From: Nitratiruptor sp.
GTDB taxonomy: Bacteria > Campylobacterota > Campylobacteria > Campylobacterales > Nitratiruptoraceae
DNA length: 64,000 bases
Assembly (NCBI GenBank): GCA_009659925.1
Contig: PUXW01000018.1
Location: 1 to 64,000 of the forward strand
Direction: 5' to 3'
Shown: positions 50,133 through 62,071 of the stretch, piece after piece
How the letters are laid out: every line of letters begins with the position of its first letter
Position numbering within the stretch: position 1 is the first letter of the stretch
Made by a program: the position numbers and the translations under genes
The notes under the pieces: model-generated
What the model saw: only the letters and a program-made list of their open reading frames with translations
What the model was told of the DNA's origin: nothing
Databases searched by the model: none

Positions 50133-51052
50133 TGGCTATTACAGCGGCACAGGTCAAAGAGCTTCGAGCACGCACCGGGGCTGGGATGATGGATTGTAAG
50201 AAGGCCCTCCAGGAGGCTGGAGGGGATATGGAAAAGGCCATCGAGATCCTGCGCAAAAAGGGGATTGCCAAGGCGGCCAAGAAGGCCGATCGTATCGCCA
50301 GCGAAGGGACAATCGCCGTCGAAGTCGCTCCAGATGGGCGCTGCGGGACGATCGTTGAGGTCAACTCCGAAACCGACTTCGTCGCTAAAAACGAAGAGTT
50401 CCAAGAGCTCGTGAATCGGGTCAAGAGCCATATCGCTACCAGCGGCGTCGAGACGGTGGAGGCCCTCTACGAGAGTACCATCGACGGGGTCACCTTCGAG
50501 GAGTACATGAAGGCCCAGATCGCCAAGATCGGGGAGAATATCGTGGTTCGCCGCTTCGATCGCATCTGTGTCCAGGAGGGACCTGGATTGGTGAGCGGCT
50601 ATTTGCACATGGGGGGTAAAATTGGAGTCATCGTCGCGGCTGCCTGCGACAAAGAGGAGACCTGCCAGCAGATTCAGGGGATCTTGAGGGATATTGCTAT
50701 GCACATTGCTGCCATGAATCCCCGCTATTTGGATGCCGAGAGCATTCCAGCCGAAGTGATCGAGAAAGAGAAGGAGATTGCCAGGGCCCAGCTTGAAAAG
50801 GAGGGCAAGCCGGCCAACATCATCGAGAAGATCATCCCAGGCAAGATCAAAAAGTTCATCGAAGAGAATACCCTTCTGGGGCAAAAGTTCGTCAAAGACG
50901 ACAAGAAGAGTGTCCAGCAGGCCCTAGAAGAGGCGGCCAAAGCCGCTGGCGGTAGCGCCAAGATCGTCGGTTTCGTACGCTACGAGCTGGGTGAAGGTAT
51001 TGAGAAGAAGCAAGAGGATTTTGCCGCCGAGGTAGCGGCTCAGATGAAATAG
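50132..51052 (+). CDS. tsf: elongation factor Ts
   Basis: [37 protein letters not shown]. Confidence 0.97.
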   Translation: MAITAAQVKELRARTGAGMMDCKKALQEAGGDMEKAIEILRKKGIAKAAKKADRIASEGTIAVEVAPDGRCGTIVEVNSETDFVAKNEEFQELVNRVKSHIATSGVETVEALYESTIDGVTFEEYMKAQIAKIGENIVVRRFDRICVQEGPGLVSGYLHMGGKIGVIVAAACDKEETCQQIQGILRDIAMHIAAMNPRYLDAESIPAEVIEKEKEIARAQLEKEGKPANIIEKIIPGKIKKFIEENTLLGQKFVKDDKKSVQQALEEAAKAAGGSAKIVGFVRYELGEGIEKKQEDFAAEVAAQMK

Positions 51053-51057
51053 GGTGT

Positions 51058-51711
51058 ATGGGAGCTCCCCTGCTGGAGGGGGTGGAGCTTGGCCACTCCT
51101 TCGATTACGAGCTCTTTGAAGGACTCTCCTTCCAGTTGCACGAAGGGGAGAGCATGGCTGTTGTTGGCAAGAGCGGTAGCGGGAAATCGACGCTGCTGCA
51201 CATCTGTTCCACCCTTTTACCCCCTCGCAGCGGGGAGGTCTACCTCTTCCAAGAGCCGATCTACCGTCTCTCCAAGGAGCGCCTACTCTCTTTGCGACGC
51301 TACAAGGTGGGGATTATCTTTCAGTCCCACTACCTCTTCAAAGGCTTCACCGCCCGGGAAAACATCGAAGTGGCCGCCCTCATGGTGGGCCGTTCCCTCG
51401 ATTTGGAGCTCATCCAACGCTTCCGTATCGCCCACCTCTTGGAGAAGAAGGTCTCGGAGTTGAGTGGGGGGGAGCAGCAGCGGGTGAGTATCGCCCGGGT
51501 CTTGACCAAGGAGCCAAAGATCATCTTCGCCGACGAGCCAACGGGGAATCTCGATTCCCAGACGGCCCAGGAGGTGATGGATTGGCTCTTCGAGTATGTA
51601 CGCTTGCGCAAAGGGGGCCTCTTTCTAGTCACCCATGATATGGAATTGGCCTACCGCTGTGACAAGGTCTACCGCCTCGAAGGGAAGGGGCTAGTAGGGC
51701 TTCGCCCGTGA
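51058..51711 (+). CDS. ABC transporter ATP-binding protein (LolD/FtsE-like)
   Basis: [40 protein letters not shown]. Confidence 0.93.
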   Translation: MGAPLLEGVELGHSFDYELFEGLSFQLHEGESMAVVGKSGSGKSTLLHICSTLLPPRSGEVYLFQEPIYRLSKERLLSLRRYKVGIIFQSHYLFKGFTARENIEVAALMVGRSLDLELIQRFRIAHLLEKKVSELSGGEQQRVSIARVLTKEPKIIFADEPTGNLDSQTAQEVMDWLFEYVRLRKGGLFLVTHDMELAYRCDKVYRLEGKGLVGLRP

Positions 51712-52209
51712 GAGGAGGCGGTGAAAGTATTTCCTCGCCTTCTTGGCCAGAGAGTAGTCCTGGATGAAGTAGAGGAGCTCGTAATTGCGTTTGAAGGCAG
51801 AGTAACTCCAGTTGGCAGAGCCGAAGATGAGCCGCTTGCCGTCGATGATGGCGAGTTTCAGGTGCATCTTGCCCATATACTCTTCATCGCTTCGCAGTCG
51901 CTTCCCTTGGAGGGTAAAGAGGGCGATATTGCGGTACTTGGCCAGGTAGCCGACCTGGGAGTAGCGATTAAAAGCCTGCTTCTCGTCCACGATGATGCGA
52001 ATGCGTACCCCCCGTTTGGCGGCGTTTTTGAGCCGCTTCGCGATGGTATGGTTGGTGAAGGTGTAGATGGCTACATCGATACTCGAGTGGGCCTGGTCGA
52101 TCCAGCGAAGCAGCTTCTTCAGGGCCTCTTGGGATTCGAAGGGGGTGAAATAGAGTTCGCCGCTAAAGAGAGTGAGGGAGAGGATCGATAATAGGAAGAG
52201 CCGTCTCAT
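51691..52209 (-). CDS. secreted phospholipase D/Nuc-family endonuclease
   Basis: Signal peptide; single HKD motif MHLKLAIIDGKRLIFGSANWS. Confidence 0.88.
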   Translation of the reverse strand: MRRLFLLSILSLTLFSGELYFTPFESQEALKKLLRWIDQAHSSIDVAIYTFTNHTIAKRLKNAAKRGVRIRIIVDEKQAFNRYSQVGYLAKYRNIALFTLQGKRLRSDEEYMGKMHLKLAIIDGKRLIFGSANWSYSAFKRNYELLYFIQDYSLAKKARKYFHRLLSRAKPY

Positions 52210-52276
52210 TCATACCTCCTTTTGCTAGGAGTTGTAACACAAACGAGCCAAAAAAACAAGGTGGGAGCGAAGCGCT

Positions 52277-53473
52277 ATGAAACTACTGCTGATCAACAAG
52301 AACCCTGTGGTCTCTCGGATGATGCAAATGAGCGTGCCAAAGGCGGGTTTCGACATCGAAGAGTGTGAGAGCGTCTACGACCTGCCCACGGGCCAGTACG
52401 ATGTGGTGGTGATCGACGATGAGATGTATGATCAAAACTTCCTCCAGGAGATCAAACGGAGCATCGATTTTCATAAGCTCGGGATCATCACCTCGGCCAA
52501 GAACAGCGCCCTGGATGAGTTCGACTTCGTCTTGACCAAACCCTTCCTCCCTACGGACCTCATCGAGATCTTGCGGCGGGTCAAAGGGGAGATCGAAGCG
52601 AGTGGAGGCCAAGGCAGCGGAGGGAGTACGACCCCCTTCCAGGAAGAGAGCTTTCTTGGGGCTCAGGAGCGCATTGTCGAGATCGAGGAGAGCCACGAAG
52701 AGTCTCCCTTCGTCGAACAGCCCCAAAGCAAAGGGGGACTCCTCAAGGAGGAGGAGGTCCAAGAGGTGGCCCAGCTCCTCGAAGAGCCCCAAGAACCTCA
52801 GCCCACAATCGCCCCCCTCAAGGAGGAGGCTCCCTTTGGCGGGCTAGCCGAGCCCTCCCTCCAGGAGCCGGCACCCAGCCCCTTCGAGTCGACCCCCCTC
52901 CAATCAGAGCCAAGCCCTTTGGGCCAGGAAGTTGCTTCAAGCCCCTTTGAGACTCCTGCTCAAGAGCCACCCTTTGCCACCCAAGAACCCGTACTCGGTC
53001 AAGAGGGGAATTTGGCGACCCAGCCTACCATCGCCCCCCTCAAGGAGGAGGCTCCCTTTGGCGGGCTAGCCGAGCCCTCCCTCCAGGAGCCAGCACCCAG
53101 CCCCTTCGAGTCGACCCCCCTCCAACCAGAGCCAAGCCCTCTGGCTCAAGAGCCTCCCACCCAGGATCCTAGCTCTCCTCCACCAGCCTCTCCATCTACC
53201 CCCTCAAGCCCCGAGCCAATTGCGCTCCAGGAGGATGAGCCAACTCCCAAGCCCTTTACCAAAACCATCTCTGCCGATGCCCTCTTGGAGGATGTGAAAG
53301 AGCGCGAGCTTCCACCCCAAGAGCCTTCCTCTACCTCCCAGACAGAGGATCGTCTCCAAAATCTCAAGCAAGAGTTGGGGGGCCTCGATTTTCGGGGATT
53401 GCGCCAAATCCTCGATGGAATGCAACTTGAAATTACCATCAAAATCTCCTATCCGGATGAGCGGGAGCGATGA
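52277..53473 (+). CDS. acidic Pro/Glu-rich protein with N-terminal receiver-like domain
   Basis: MKLLLINKNPVVSRMMQMSVPKAGFDIEECES...DVVVIDDEMYD; long repetitive linker; conserved-looking C-terminus. Confidence 0.7.
   Translation: MKLLLINKNPVVSRMMQMSVPKAGFDIEECESVYDLPTGQYDVVVIDDEMYDQNFLQEIKRSIDFHKLGIITSAKNSALDEFDFVLTKPFLPTDLIEILRRVKGEIEASGGQGSGGSTTPFQEESFLGAQERIVEIEESHEESPFVEQPQSKGGLLKEEEVQEVAQLLEEPQEPQPTIAPLKEEAPFGGLAEPSLQEPAPSPFESTPLQSEPSPLGQEVASSPFETPAQEPPFATQEPVLGQEGNLATQPTIAPLKEEAPFGGLAEPSLQEPAPSPFESTPLQPEPSPLAQEPPTQDPSSPPPASPSTPSSPEPIALQEDEPTPKPFTKTISADALLEDVKERELPPQEPSSTSQTEDRLQNLKQELGGLDFRGLRQILDGMQLEITIKISYPDERER
52799..52920 (+). repeat. in-frame direct repeat copy 1 (122 bp)
   Basis: Encodes QPTIAPLKEEAPFGGLAEPSLQEPAPSPFESTPLQSEPSPL. 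Confidence 0.95.
53021..53142 (+). repeat. in-frame direct repeat copy 2 (122 bp)
   Basis: Near-identical to 52799..52920, offset 222 bp (74 codons). Confidence 0.95.
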
Positions 53474-54093
53474 GGTTGAAACGGGGTGCCTGTCTGCTCC
53501 TCTCGGGACCCAGTGGTTCTGGGAAGAGCACCCTCATTCGGGAACTGCTCCAACACGATCCCAACATCTACTTTAGCATCTCTACCACCACCCGAGGGAA
53601 GCGCCCTGGCGAGCAAGAGGGGCGGGACTACTTCTTCGTCACCAAGGAGCAGTTTGAAGAGGCCATTGCCGCGGGAGCCTTTTTGGAGTGGGCTAAGGTC
53701 CACGAACACTACTACGGCACGGCTCTAGCCCCAGTGATGGAGGCCATCGAGGCTGGGAAATTGGTCCTCTTCGATGTGGATGTCCAGGGCTTTGAAGCGA
53801 TCATGAAGAGTCAACTGGCCGAAATTACGACCAGCGTCTTCATCACCACCCCGACTTTAAGCGAGTTGCGGCGGCGCCTGGAGGCCCGGGGAAGCGACGA
53901 TCCGGCTACAATCGAGCGCCGTTTGCAAAACGCCAAGGAGGAGATTGTCTACATGCCACGCTACGACTATGTCCTCATCAACGACGATCTGGCCAAGAGC
54001 CGGAAGAAGATCTTCGCCCTCGCCGAGGTAGCCCGCCTCAAACATAGCCGTCAGGAGTTGGAGGCCTTCGTCGAGTTGTGGGTGCGCTCTTGA
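53470..54093 (+). CDS. gmk: guanylate kinase
   Basis: [18 protein letters not shown]...[20 protein letters not shown]. Confidence 0.96.
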   Translation: MRLKRGACLLLSGPSGSGKSTLIRELLQHDPNIYFSISTTTRGKRPGEQEGRDYFFVTKEQFEEAIAAGAFLEWAKVHEHYYGTALAPVMEAIEAGKLVLFDVDVQGFEAIMKSQLAEITTSVFITTPTLSELRRRLEARGSDDPATIERRLQNAKEEIVYMPRYDYVLINDDLAKSRKKIFALAEVARLKHSRQELEAFVELWVRS

Positions 54094-54163
54094 TCAGTGG
54101 CCTTTTAAGAAAAGTTGTTGTATCATTGTGGGTGTCCATTTGCAATTGAAGGAGGGTGTTCTC

Positions 54164-54433
54164 ATGGGTATGCCAAGTATGCCGGAACTGTTGGTGATCC
54201 TTGCCATCGTCGTCTTGCTCTTTGGAGCCAAGAAGATTCCCGAACTGGCTAAAGGGATCGGGGCAGGGATCAAGAACTTCAAGAAGGCGATGCGTGACGA
54301 TGATGAGGAGTTGGGGAACAAGGAGGAGCGGCCCCAAGTAGCCCAAGGAGCCCCTTCCCAGTCGACGACGGCCCAGCCTCAAGGGAGCCAAACCCACCAG
54401 ACGGCTCAAACCAGCGAGCAGCCCAAGGCCTAA
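54164..54433 (+). CDS. tatA: Sec-independent translocase TatA
   Basis: [37 protein letters not shown]. Confidence 0.95.
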   Translation: MGMPSMPELLVILAIVVLLFGAKKIPELAKGIGAGIKNFKKAMRDDDEELGNKEERPQVAQGAPSQSTTAQPQGSQTHQTAQTSEQPKA

Positions 54434-54445
54434 GGGGGCGTTAGC

Positions 54446-56035
54446 TTGAGACGGACCATCCAAGAGGAGCTGGGAAAAGAGCTTGAGGGGGTCCATCCCC
54501 TCGTCCTGGAGCGCCCGAAAGAGCGGAAATTTGGCCACTACGCCACCCCAATCGCCTTCGCCCTCGCCAAGAGGGAGCGCAAGAGTCCCCACCTCATCGC
54601 CCAAGAGTTGGCCCAGCGCTTCGTGGACAATCCGATCTTCGAGCGGGTCGAGCCGGTGGGCGGCTACATCAACTTCAAGCTGAGCGAATCCTTCCTCGAC
54701 CGCTATGCAACCTGGGCCCTTGAGCATGAAGAGCGCTTCGGGGCTCAAGAGATGGGGGAGCGGATCCATCTGGAGTTCGTGAGCGCCAACCCAACGGGGC
54801 CATTGCATATTGGCCATGCCCGGGGAGCGGTGATGGGGGAGGCCCTGGCAAGGATCGGGCGCCACTTGGGCAACGAGATCCTCAAAGAGTACTACATCAA
54901 CGATGCGGGGAACCAGATCTATCTGCTTGGCCTCTCCATCTATCTGGCGGCCCGAGAGGAGCTGGGCCTGCCAGCAGAAAGGCCCGAAGAGTACTATCGT
55001 GGTGAGTATATCCGGGATCTGGCCCAAGAGGCTATCCAACACTTTGGATCTGAGGCCTTTGAGAGGGAAGAGGTGATTGAAGAGCTCGCTGAGTGGGGGA
55101 AGGATCGGATGATGGAGCTCATCCGGGCCGATCTAGCTAGGGTCGGGATCACCTTCGACCGCTTCGTGAGCGAGAAGGCCCTATACCAGCAGTGGGATGA
55201 GGTCCTCGCCCTCTTGAAGGAGCGTGGAGCTATCTACGAGCGAGATGGAAAGCTTTGGCTGCGCTCAAGCCTTTACGGGGATGAGAAGGATCGGGTCGTC
55301 GTCCGGGAGGATGGACGCCCCACCTATTTGGCCGGGGATATTATCTACCACTACCGCAAGTTCCAAGAGGGCTTCGATCGCTACATCAACATCTGGGGAG
55401 CCGACCACCACGGCTATATCCCCCGGCTCAAAGCGGCCATCAAATTCCTGGGATTCGATCCCCAGCGGCTCGAAGTGCTCCTAGCCCAGATGGTCAGCCT
55501 CCTCAAGGGGGGAGAGCCCTTCAAGATGAGTAAGCGGGCCGGTACCTTCATCCTGATGCGCGATGTGGTAGAGGAGATGGGGGCCGACGCTCTCAAGTTC
55601 ATCTTCCTCTCCAAAAAGAGCGATACCCATCTGGAATTTGACATCGATTTGCTCCAGCGGGAAGATAGTTCCAACCCCATCTACTACATCAACTACGCCC
55701 ATGCCCGGGTCCACTCCCTCCTGGATAGGGCCGGCAAGGAGGCGGGGGAACTAGTGGCCATCCCCCTGGAGGGTCTCAATGAAGATGCCAAGGATCTCCT
55801 CTTTAGCGCCCTCCTTCTGCCGGAGGTCCTGGAGGATGCCTTCACCAAGCGGGAAGTCCAGCGGCTCACCGATTACCTCAAGGCCCTTGCGGCCCAGTTC
55901 CACAGCTTCTACAACAAGCACAAGGTCATCGGGAGCGAGTATGAGGAGCGCTACCTCAAGCTCTCCCTCGTTGTGGCCCTTTCCATTCGGGTCGGATTGA
56001 GACTGCTAGGGATCGAGGCAAAACGAAGGATGTAG
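54446..56035 (+). CDS. argS: arginyl-tRNA synthetase (TTG start)
   Basis: [31 protein letters not shown]...MSKRAGTFI. Confidence 0.97.
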   Translation: MRRTIQEELGKELEGVHPLVLERPKERKFGHYATPIAFALAKRERKSPHLIAQELAQRFVDNPIFERVEPVGGYINFKLSESFLDRYATWALEHEERFGAQEMGERIHLEFVSANPTGPLHIGHARGAVMGEALARIGRHLGNEILKEYYINDAGNQIYLLGLSIYLAAREELGLPAERPEEYYRGEYIRDLAQEAIQHFGSEAFEREEVIEELAEWGKDRMMELIRADLARVGITFDRFVSEKALYQQWDEVLALLKERGAIYERDGKLWLRSSLYGDEKDRVVVREDGRPTYLAGDIIYHYRKFQEGFDRYINIWGADHHGYIPRLKAAIKFLGFDPQRLEVLLAQMVSLLKGGEPFKMSKRAGTFILMRDVVEEMGADALKFIFLSKKSDTHLEFDIDLLQREDSSNPIYYINYAHARVHSLLDRAGKEAGELVAIPLEGLNEDAKDLLFSALLLPEVLEDAFTKREVQRLTDYLKALAAQFHSFYNKHKVIGSEYEERYLKLSLVVALSIRVGLRLLGIEAKRRM

Positions 56036-56374
56036 ATGATCGATCGACGCGTAGCGCGGATCAAGGAGATTCTCGAAGGGAAAAAGGGGGAGGATGTGGC
56101 CATCTTCGACATGACCCCCAGCGGCTATTTCGTGGACCGGGTCGTGATTGCCACCTCCTCCAGCGACAAACATACCGCAGCTCTTCTCGATAGCCTCAAG
56201 GAGCAGCTCAAACCAGAGGAGGAGTTCCTCCAGGTCGATGCCTCGGACGAGTGGATTGTTGTGGATCTTGGGGATATCCTGGTCCACCTCATGACCCAGC
56301 CCTACCGCCAGAAGTACCAGATCGAAGCCTTCTTGCGCGAGCTGCTTGGCGGTAGAAGTTCAGAATCGACCTAG
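56036..56374 (+). CDS. rsfS: ribosome silencing factor
   Basis: KKGEDVAIFDMTPSGYFVDRVVIATSSSDKHTAALLDSL...WIVVDLGDILVHLM. Confidence 0.93.
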   Translation: MIDRRVARIKEILEGKKGEDVAIFDMTPSGYFVDRVVIATSSSDKHTAALLDSLKEQLKPEEEFLQVDASDEWIVVDLGDILVHLMTQPYRQKYQIEAFLRELLGGRSSEST

Positions 56375-56876
56375 CGATCCGGGGCGGGAGGAGGCGTCGT
56401 TCCATCTGGGAGCGTAGCTGGGTGGAACTGATGGGAATGTGCAAAGGGATGGTCCGATAGGGGACTCTACGCCGCTGGCGGCCCCTGGTAAAGACGATGA
56501 AGGTCACCTCCTTGCGAAGTCTGGGGAAGGCTTTCCATTTGGGCAGGCTAGCCAAATTGTCACTGCCGATGAGGAGGTAGATCCTCTTGGGGGCCCAGCG
56601 CCGCTTGATGTAGGCTACCGTCTCAATGGTATAGACTGGACGCTGACGGCGGATTTCAAAGTCGAGGACCCGGACTTTGGGTTGGTTGGCAAAGAGCTTT
56701 TTGAGCCAGGCGAGGCGCAGATGGGGTGGAGCGAAGAAGCGCTCCTTGAAGGGGTTGCGGTAAGTAGGAACCACGAAGAGCAAGTGGATTGGAAGGGTTT
56801 CGAGGGCTTTGGTCACGATGGCCAGATGGCCCTTGTGGGGGGGATCGAAACTTCCCCCAAAGATGGCAACCTCCAT
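56289..56876 (-). CDS. nadD: nicotinate-nucleotide adenylyltransferase
   Basis: MEVAIFGGSFDPPHKGHLAIV...LLIGSDNLASLPKWK...ISSTQLRSQM. Confidence 0.94.
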   Translation of the reverse strand: MEVAIFGGSFDPPHKGHLAIVTKALETLPIHLLFVVPTYRNPFKERFFAPPHLRLAWLKKLFANQPKVRVLDFEIRRQRPVYTIETVAYIKRRWAPKRIYLLIGSDNLASLPKWKAFPRLRKEVTFIVFTRGRQRRRVPYRTIPLHIPISSTQLRSQMERRLLPPRIARSILNFYRQAARARRLRSGTSGGRAGS

Positions 56877-56943
56877 GGTAGGCCTTTTTGGTTGGATTAT
56901 AGCCACTTTTACAAAGGCGTGGCAAGGGATGTGTGAGGAGAGT

Positions 56944-57930
56944 ATGGTACGAATCGGGATCAACGGATTTGGACGGATTGGACGGGCGCTGGTACGGGAG
57001 GCCTTTCGCAGGGGCGATGTGGCGGTAGTGGCTATCAACGATGTGATGGATTTGGAGATGGCCGCCTACTTGCTCCGTTTCGATTCGGTCCATGGGAGTT
57101 TCCCCTTAAGGGTGGAGGTGGAAGAGGGGGGATTGGTAGTAGATGGGTGTGCGATCTCGTATAGCCAACAGCCCCACCCCTCGATGATTCAAGGCCCCGA
57201 GGTAGATGTAGCCATCGAGGCTACGGGCCGCTTCACCAATAGCGCCGACGCCAAGGGCCACCTCTCCTATGCCAAACGGGTCATCATCTCGGCTCCGGCT
57301 ACCGACGAGACCCCTACCTTCGTCTATGGGATCAACCATCACCGCTATGCTGGAGAGCCGATCCTCTCCAACGCTTCGTGTACCACCAACTGCCTTGCCC
57401 CCATCGCCCAGGCCATCCACCGCTCCTTCGGGATCGCCCAAGCCCTTATGACCACTGTCCACAGCTACACCATCGACCAGAATCTCCTGGACGCTGCCCA
57501 TCCCCGAGACATCCGGCGGGCCAGAGCGGCGGCGATCAACCTGGTTCCCACTACCACCGGGGCGGCCCGGGCTATAGCCAAGGTCTTGCCGGAGTTGGCC
57601 GGACGTTTCGATGGACGGAGTGTGCGGGTTCCTGTAGCCGATGTGAGTATGATGGATCTCACCCTCGTGTTGGAGCGTCAGGGAGATGTGGAGGGGATCA
57701 ACCAGGCCCTGGAGGCTTTTGGAAGGGAGCATCCCGAGATCCTCGCCATCGATTGGGATCGGCGGGTCTCCACCGACTTCCTCGGCGCCCCCTTCAGTGC
57801 CATCGTCGCAGCCGACTTGACCCAAGTTGTTGGGGAGAGGCTGGTGAAGGTAATGGCTTGGTATGATAACGAGTACGGTTACGCCAATAGGGTGCTCGAT
57901 ATGGCAAAGTTCGTGGCCAAAGGAGTCTAA
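56944..57930 (+). CDS. gap: glyceraldehyde-3-phosphate dehydrogenase
   Basis: [20 protein letters not shown]...[15 protein letters not shown]...[12 protein letters not shown]. Confidence 0.97.
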   Translation: MVRIGINGFGRIGRALVREAFRRGDVAVVAINDVMDLEMAAYLLRFDSVHGSFPLRVEVEEGGLVVDGCAISYSQQPHPSMIQGPEVDVAIEATGRFTNSADAKGHLSYAKRVIISAPATDETPTFVYGINHHRYAGEPILSNASCTTNCLAPIAQAIHRSFGIAQALMTTVHSYTIDQNLLDAAHPRDIRRARAAAINLVPTTTGAARAIAKVLPELAGRFDGRSVRVPVADVSMMDLTLVLERQGDVEGINQALEAFGREHPEILAIDWDRRVSTDFLGAPFSAIVAADLTQVVGERLVKVMAWYDNEYGYANRVLDMAKFVAKGV

Positions 57931-59126
57931 TGCACATTCGATCGATCAAGGAGCTTCAATTTCAGCCAGGAGAGAGCGTCTTCATCCGGTGCGACTTCAA
58001 TGTCCCCATGGACGAGTATGGCAATATCACCGACGATCGCCGTATCAGGGCGGCTCTGCCCACCATTCGCTACTGTCTCGATAACGATTGTCGGGTCGTT
58101 CTAGCCAGCCACCTGGGCCGCCCCAAGGGCTTCGATGAGCGTTATTCCCTCAAACCCGTGGCCAAGCGACTCCACAAGCTGCTCAAGCAGGATGTAGCCA
58201 TTGCCGAGGATGTGGTGGGCCCCGATGCTAAGGGGAAGTTCGCGGCCCTTGAGCCCGGGGAGCTCCTCTTGCTGGAGAATTTGCGCTTTGAGCCAGGAGA
58301 GACTAGGGATGATCCAGCCTTCGCCAAGGAGTTGGCCCACTTCGGCCGCTTCTATATCAACGATGCCTTTGGAGTGAGCCATCGGGCCCACGCCTCGGTC
58401 CACGCTCTGCCCATGCTCTACGATCAAGACCACAAGGGGGCTGGATTCTTGCTCCTGAAGGAGATCAAATACCTCCACAAACTTTTAGAACATCCAACCC
58501 GCCCCTTCCTAGCCATCATCGGGGGGAGCAAGGTCTCCAGCAAGCTGGGAGCCCTAGTCAACCTCCTGCCCAAGGTGGACAAGATGATCATCGGTGGGGC
58601 GATGGCCTTCACCTTCCTCAAGGCCCTCGGAGAGGAGGTGGGCAAGAGTCTGGTAGAGGAGGAGCTCATCGAAGATGCCCGTAGGATCATGGAGGAGGCC
58701 CACAGACGGGGGGTGAAGTTCTACTTACCCGTCGATTTTGTTGTCGCCCCCGAATTGCGGGAGGATGTACCGGTGAAGTATGTGACCTACCAGGAGATCC
58801 CCAAAGAGTGGATGGGACTCGACATCGGCCTTGCTTCGACCCGCCTCTTCCGAGAGGTCCTCAACGATGTACAGACCATCATCTGGAACGGCCCCATGGG
58901 GGTCTTCGAGATCGACAAATTTGCCCGGGGATCGATGAAACTGGCCAACTATGTGGCCGAAAGCTACGCTACGAAGATCATTGGGGGTGGGGATACGGCC
59001 AGTTTGGTGAGCAAGGCCGGGGTCGACGACGAGATGACCTTCATCTCCACGGGAGGGGGAGCGAGCTTGGAGCTCCTGGAGGGCAAGGAGCTTCCTGGCA
59101 TCGTGGTCTTGATGGTGGAGGATTGA
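57930..59126 (+). CDS. pgk: phosphoglycerate kinase
   Basis: [30 protein letters not shown]...[10 protein letters not shown]. Confidence 0.97.
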   Translation: MHIRSIKELQFQPGESVFIRCDFNVPMDEYGNITDDRRIRAALPTIRYCLDNDCRVVLASHLGRPKGFDERYSLKPVAKRLHKLLKQDVAIAEDVVGPDAKGKFAALEPGELLLLENLRFEPGETRDDPAFAKELAHFGRFYINDAFGVSHRAHASVHALPMLYDQDHKGAGFLLLKEIKYLHKLLEHPTRPFLAIIGGSKVSSKLGALVNLLPKVDKMIIGGAMAFTFLKALGEEVGKSLVEEELIEDARRIMEEAHRRGVKFYLPVDFVVAPELREDVPVKYVTYQEIPKEWMGLDIGLASTRLFREVLNDVQTIIWNGPMGVFEIDKFARGSMKLANYVAESYATKIIGGGDTASLVSKAGVDDEMTFISTGGGASLELLEGKELPGIVVLMVED

Positions 59127-59127
59127 G

Positions 59128-60676
<1,549 letters not shown>

Positions 60677-60713
60677 ATTTGAGAAAAATTACTAAAATTT
60701 AAGAAAAGTTTGC

Positions 60714-60719
60714 TATAAT
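60714..60719 (+). promoter_or_regulatory. TATAAT -10-like box, porin promoter
   Basis: TTTGCTATAATTTTCG in AT-rich gap, 41 bp before the ATG. Confidence 0.6.
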
Positions 60720-60759
60720 TTTCGTTGTGAAGTTCCAACTTTTAGCAAAAGGAGTGAGA

Positions 60760-61974
60760 ATGAGACTGGCAAAATTGAGTCTGGCTGCCATATTGGCACT
60801 TGGTGTGAGTGCCTTCGCCGACGTCGAAAATGTAAAATTTAGCGGAGAGGCTAAACTTTATTATGATACGACCGATAAAGACCCTTATGACCTTTTCGAT
60901 CAGAGTGCTTCCCGGGGACAGGCAGCCGCCACTTTGGCCATGAGCGCCGATCTGGCCGATGGGGTTGCTGGAAAAATCGCCGTCACTGGTCTCTCAACCC
61001 TTGGACTTGAGAACAACCTGGTCAGCAATGTCTGGGCCGGAGCTTTCAGCCGCAACGGGAACTTCGTAGGAACCTCTTCCCAGTGGTGGGTAAGCGAAGC
61101 TTGGTTGGCCAAGACTTTCGGTAACACGACTCTGAAAATCGGTCGTCAAGAGCTCAACACCCCCCTCGCCTTTTCTGAAAAGTGGAACATCGTCTCCAAC
61201 ACCTTCGATGCAGCCGTCTTGCTCAACAACGACCTGCCAGAGACAACCCTTGTTGGTGCTTGGGTCGGTCGCGGAAATGGGGCTGCTGGTCAGGTAGTCT
61301 ATGGCGTTGAGAATGGGACCGATCCATTCGACACCTACGCTAAAGAACTGGGTGGAGAGGGAGCCTACGCTGTTGCTGCCATTACCAAGCTGATCCCAAT
61401 GACCACCGCCCAGTTGTGGTACTACAATGTTGTCCAAGTTGCTCAAGCTTGGTGGCTCCAAGCAGATGTGGACTTGAAAGATGCCCTTCCAGGCCTTGGC
61501 TTTGGACTCCAGTATGCTAGCATCGACCCGGATGCACCCCAGGCCGACACGGCAAATGCATGGGCTGTGAAACTGAGCTATAACATGGATGGCCTCAATC
61601 TGGCTGCCGCTTACTCTGCAACCGATGAGGATGGAGCGGTGCCAATCGCCAACACAGCGACAGGACTCATTGGTTCTCAATCCAAGCTCTATACCGAGGC
61701 TTGGTGGAACTATGGCTACGTCGGTCTGCCCGACACCAATACCTTCATGCTCAGTGCTGCCTATACCCTCGAAGGTATTGCAGATCTCTACGCCCAGTAC
61801 ACCAGCGCCGATACTGGGAAGAACAACGCAGATATGAACGAGTTCACCTTGACCGCCAGCAAATCGTTCGGCAACCTGGCAACAACTTTGGCCTACATCT
61901 ACACCGATGCCGACGATCAAAACGACGGAAGCAGCTACAACACCGTACAGCTCTACTTCACCTACAGCTTCTAA
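60760..61974 (+). CDS. outer-membrane porin (major OM protein type)
   Basis: Signal peptide LSLAAILALGVSAFA, beta-barrel alternation, terminal aromatic YFTYSF. Confidence 0.88.
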   Translation: MRLAKLSLAAILALGVSAFADVENVKFSGEAKLYYDTTDKDPYDLFDQSASRGQAAATLAMSADLADGVAGKIAVTGLSTLGLENNLVSNVWAGAFSRNGNFVGTSSQWWVSEAWLAKTFGNTTLKIGRQELNTPLAFSEKWNIVSNTFDAAVLLNNDLPETTLVGAWVGRGNGAAGQVVYGVENGTDPFDTYAKELGGEGAYAVAAITKLIPMTTAQLWYYNVVQVAQAWWLQADVDLKDALPGLGFGLQYASIDPDAPQADTANAWAVKLSYNMDGLNLAAAYSATDEDGAVPIANTATGLIGSQSKLYTEAWWNYGYVGLPDTNTFMLSAAYTLEGIADLYAQYTSADTGKNNADMNEFTLTASKSFGNLATTLAYIYTDADDQNDGSSYNTVQLYFTYSF

Positions 61975-61982
61975 ATCTTCCC

Positions 61983-62000
61983 AGGGGCCCGGGGGCCCCT
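61983..62000 (+). terminator. putative hairpin terminator after the porin gene
   Basis: AGGGGCCC-GG-GGGCCCCT then CCCCTTTT. Confidence 0.6.
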
Positions 62001-62071
62001 CCCCTTTTACCTAGCTTTAATGGAACTTCCTTTACAATAGGGTAAAAGAAAGTTCTTCCCAAAGGCGGTCT

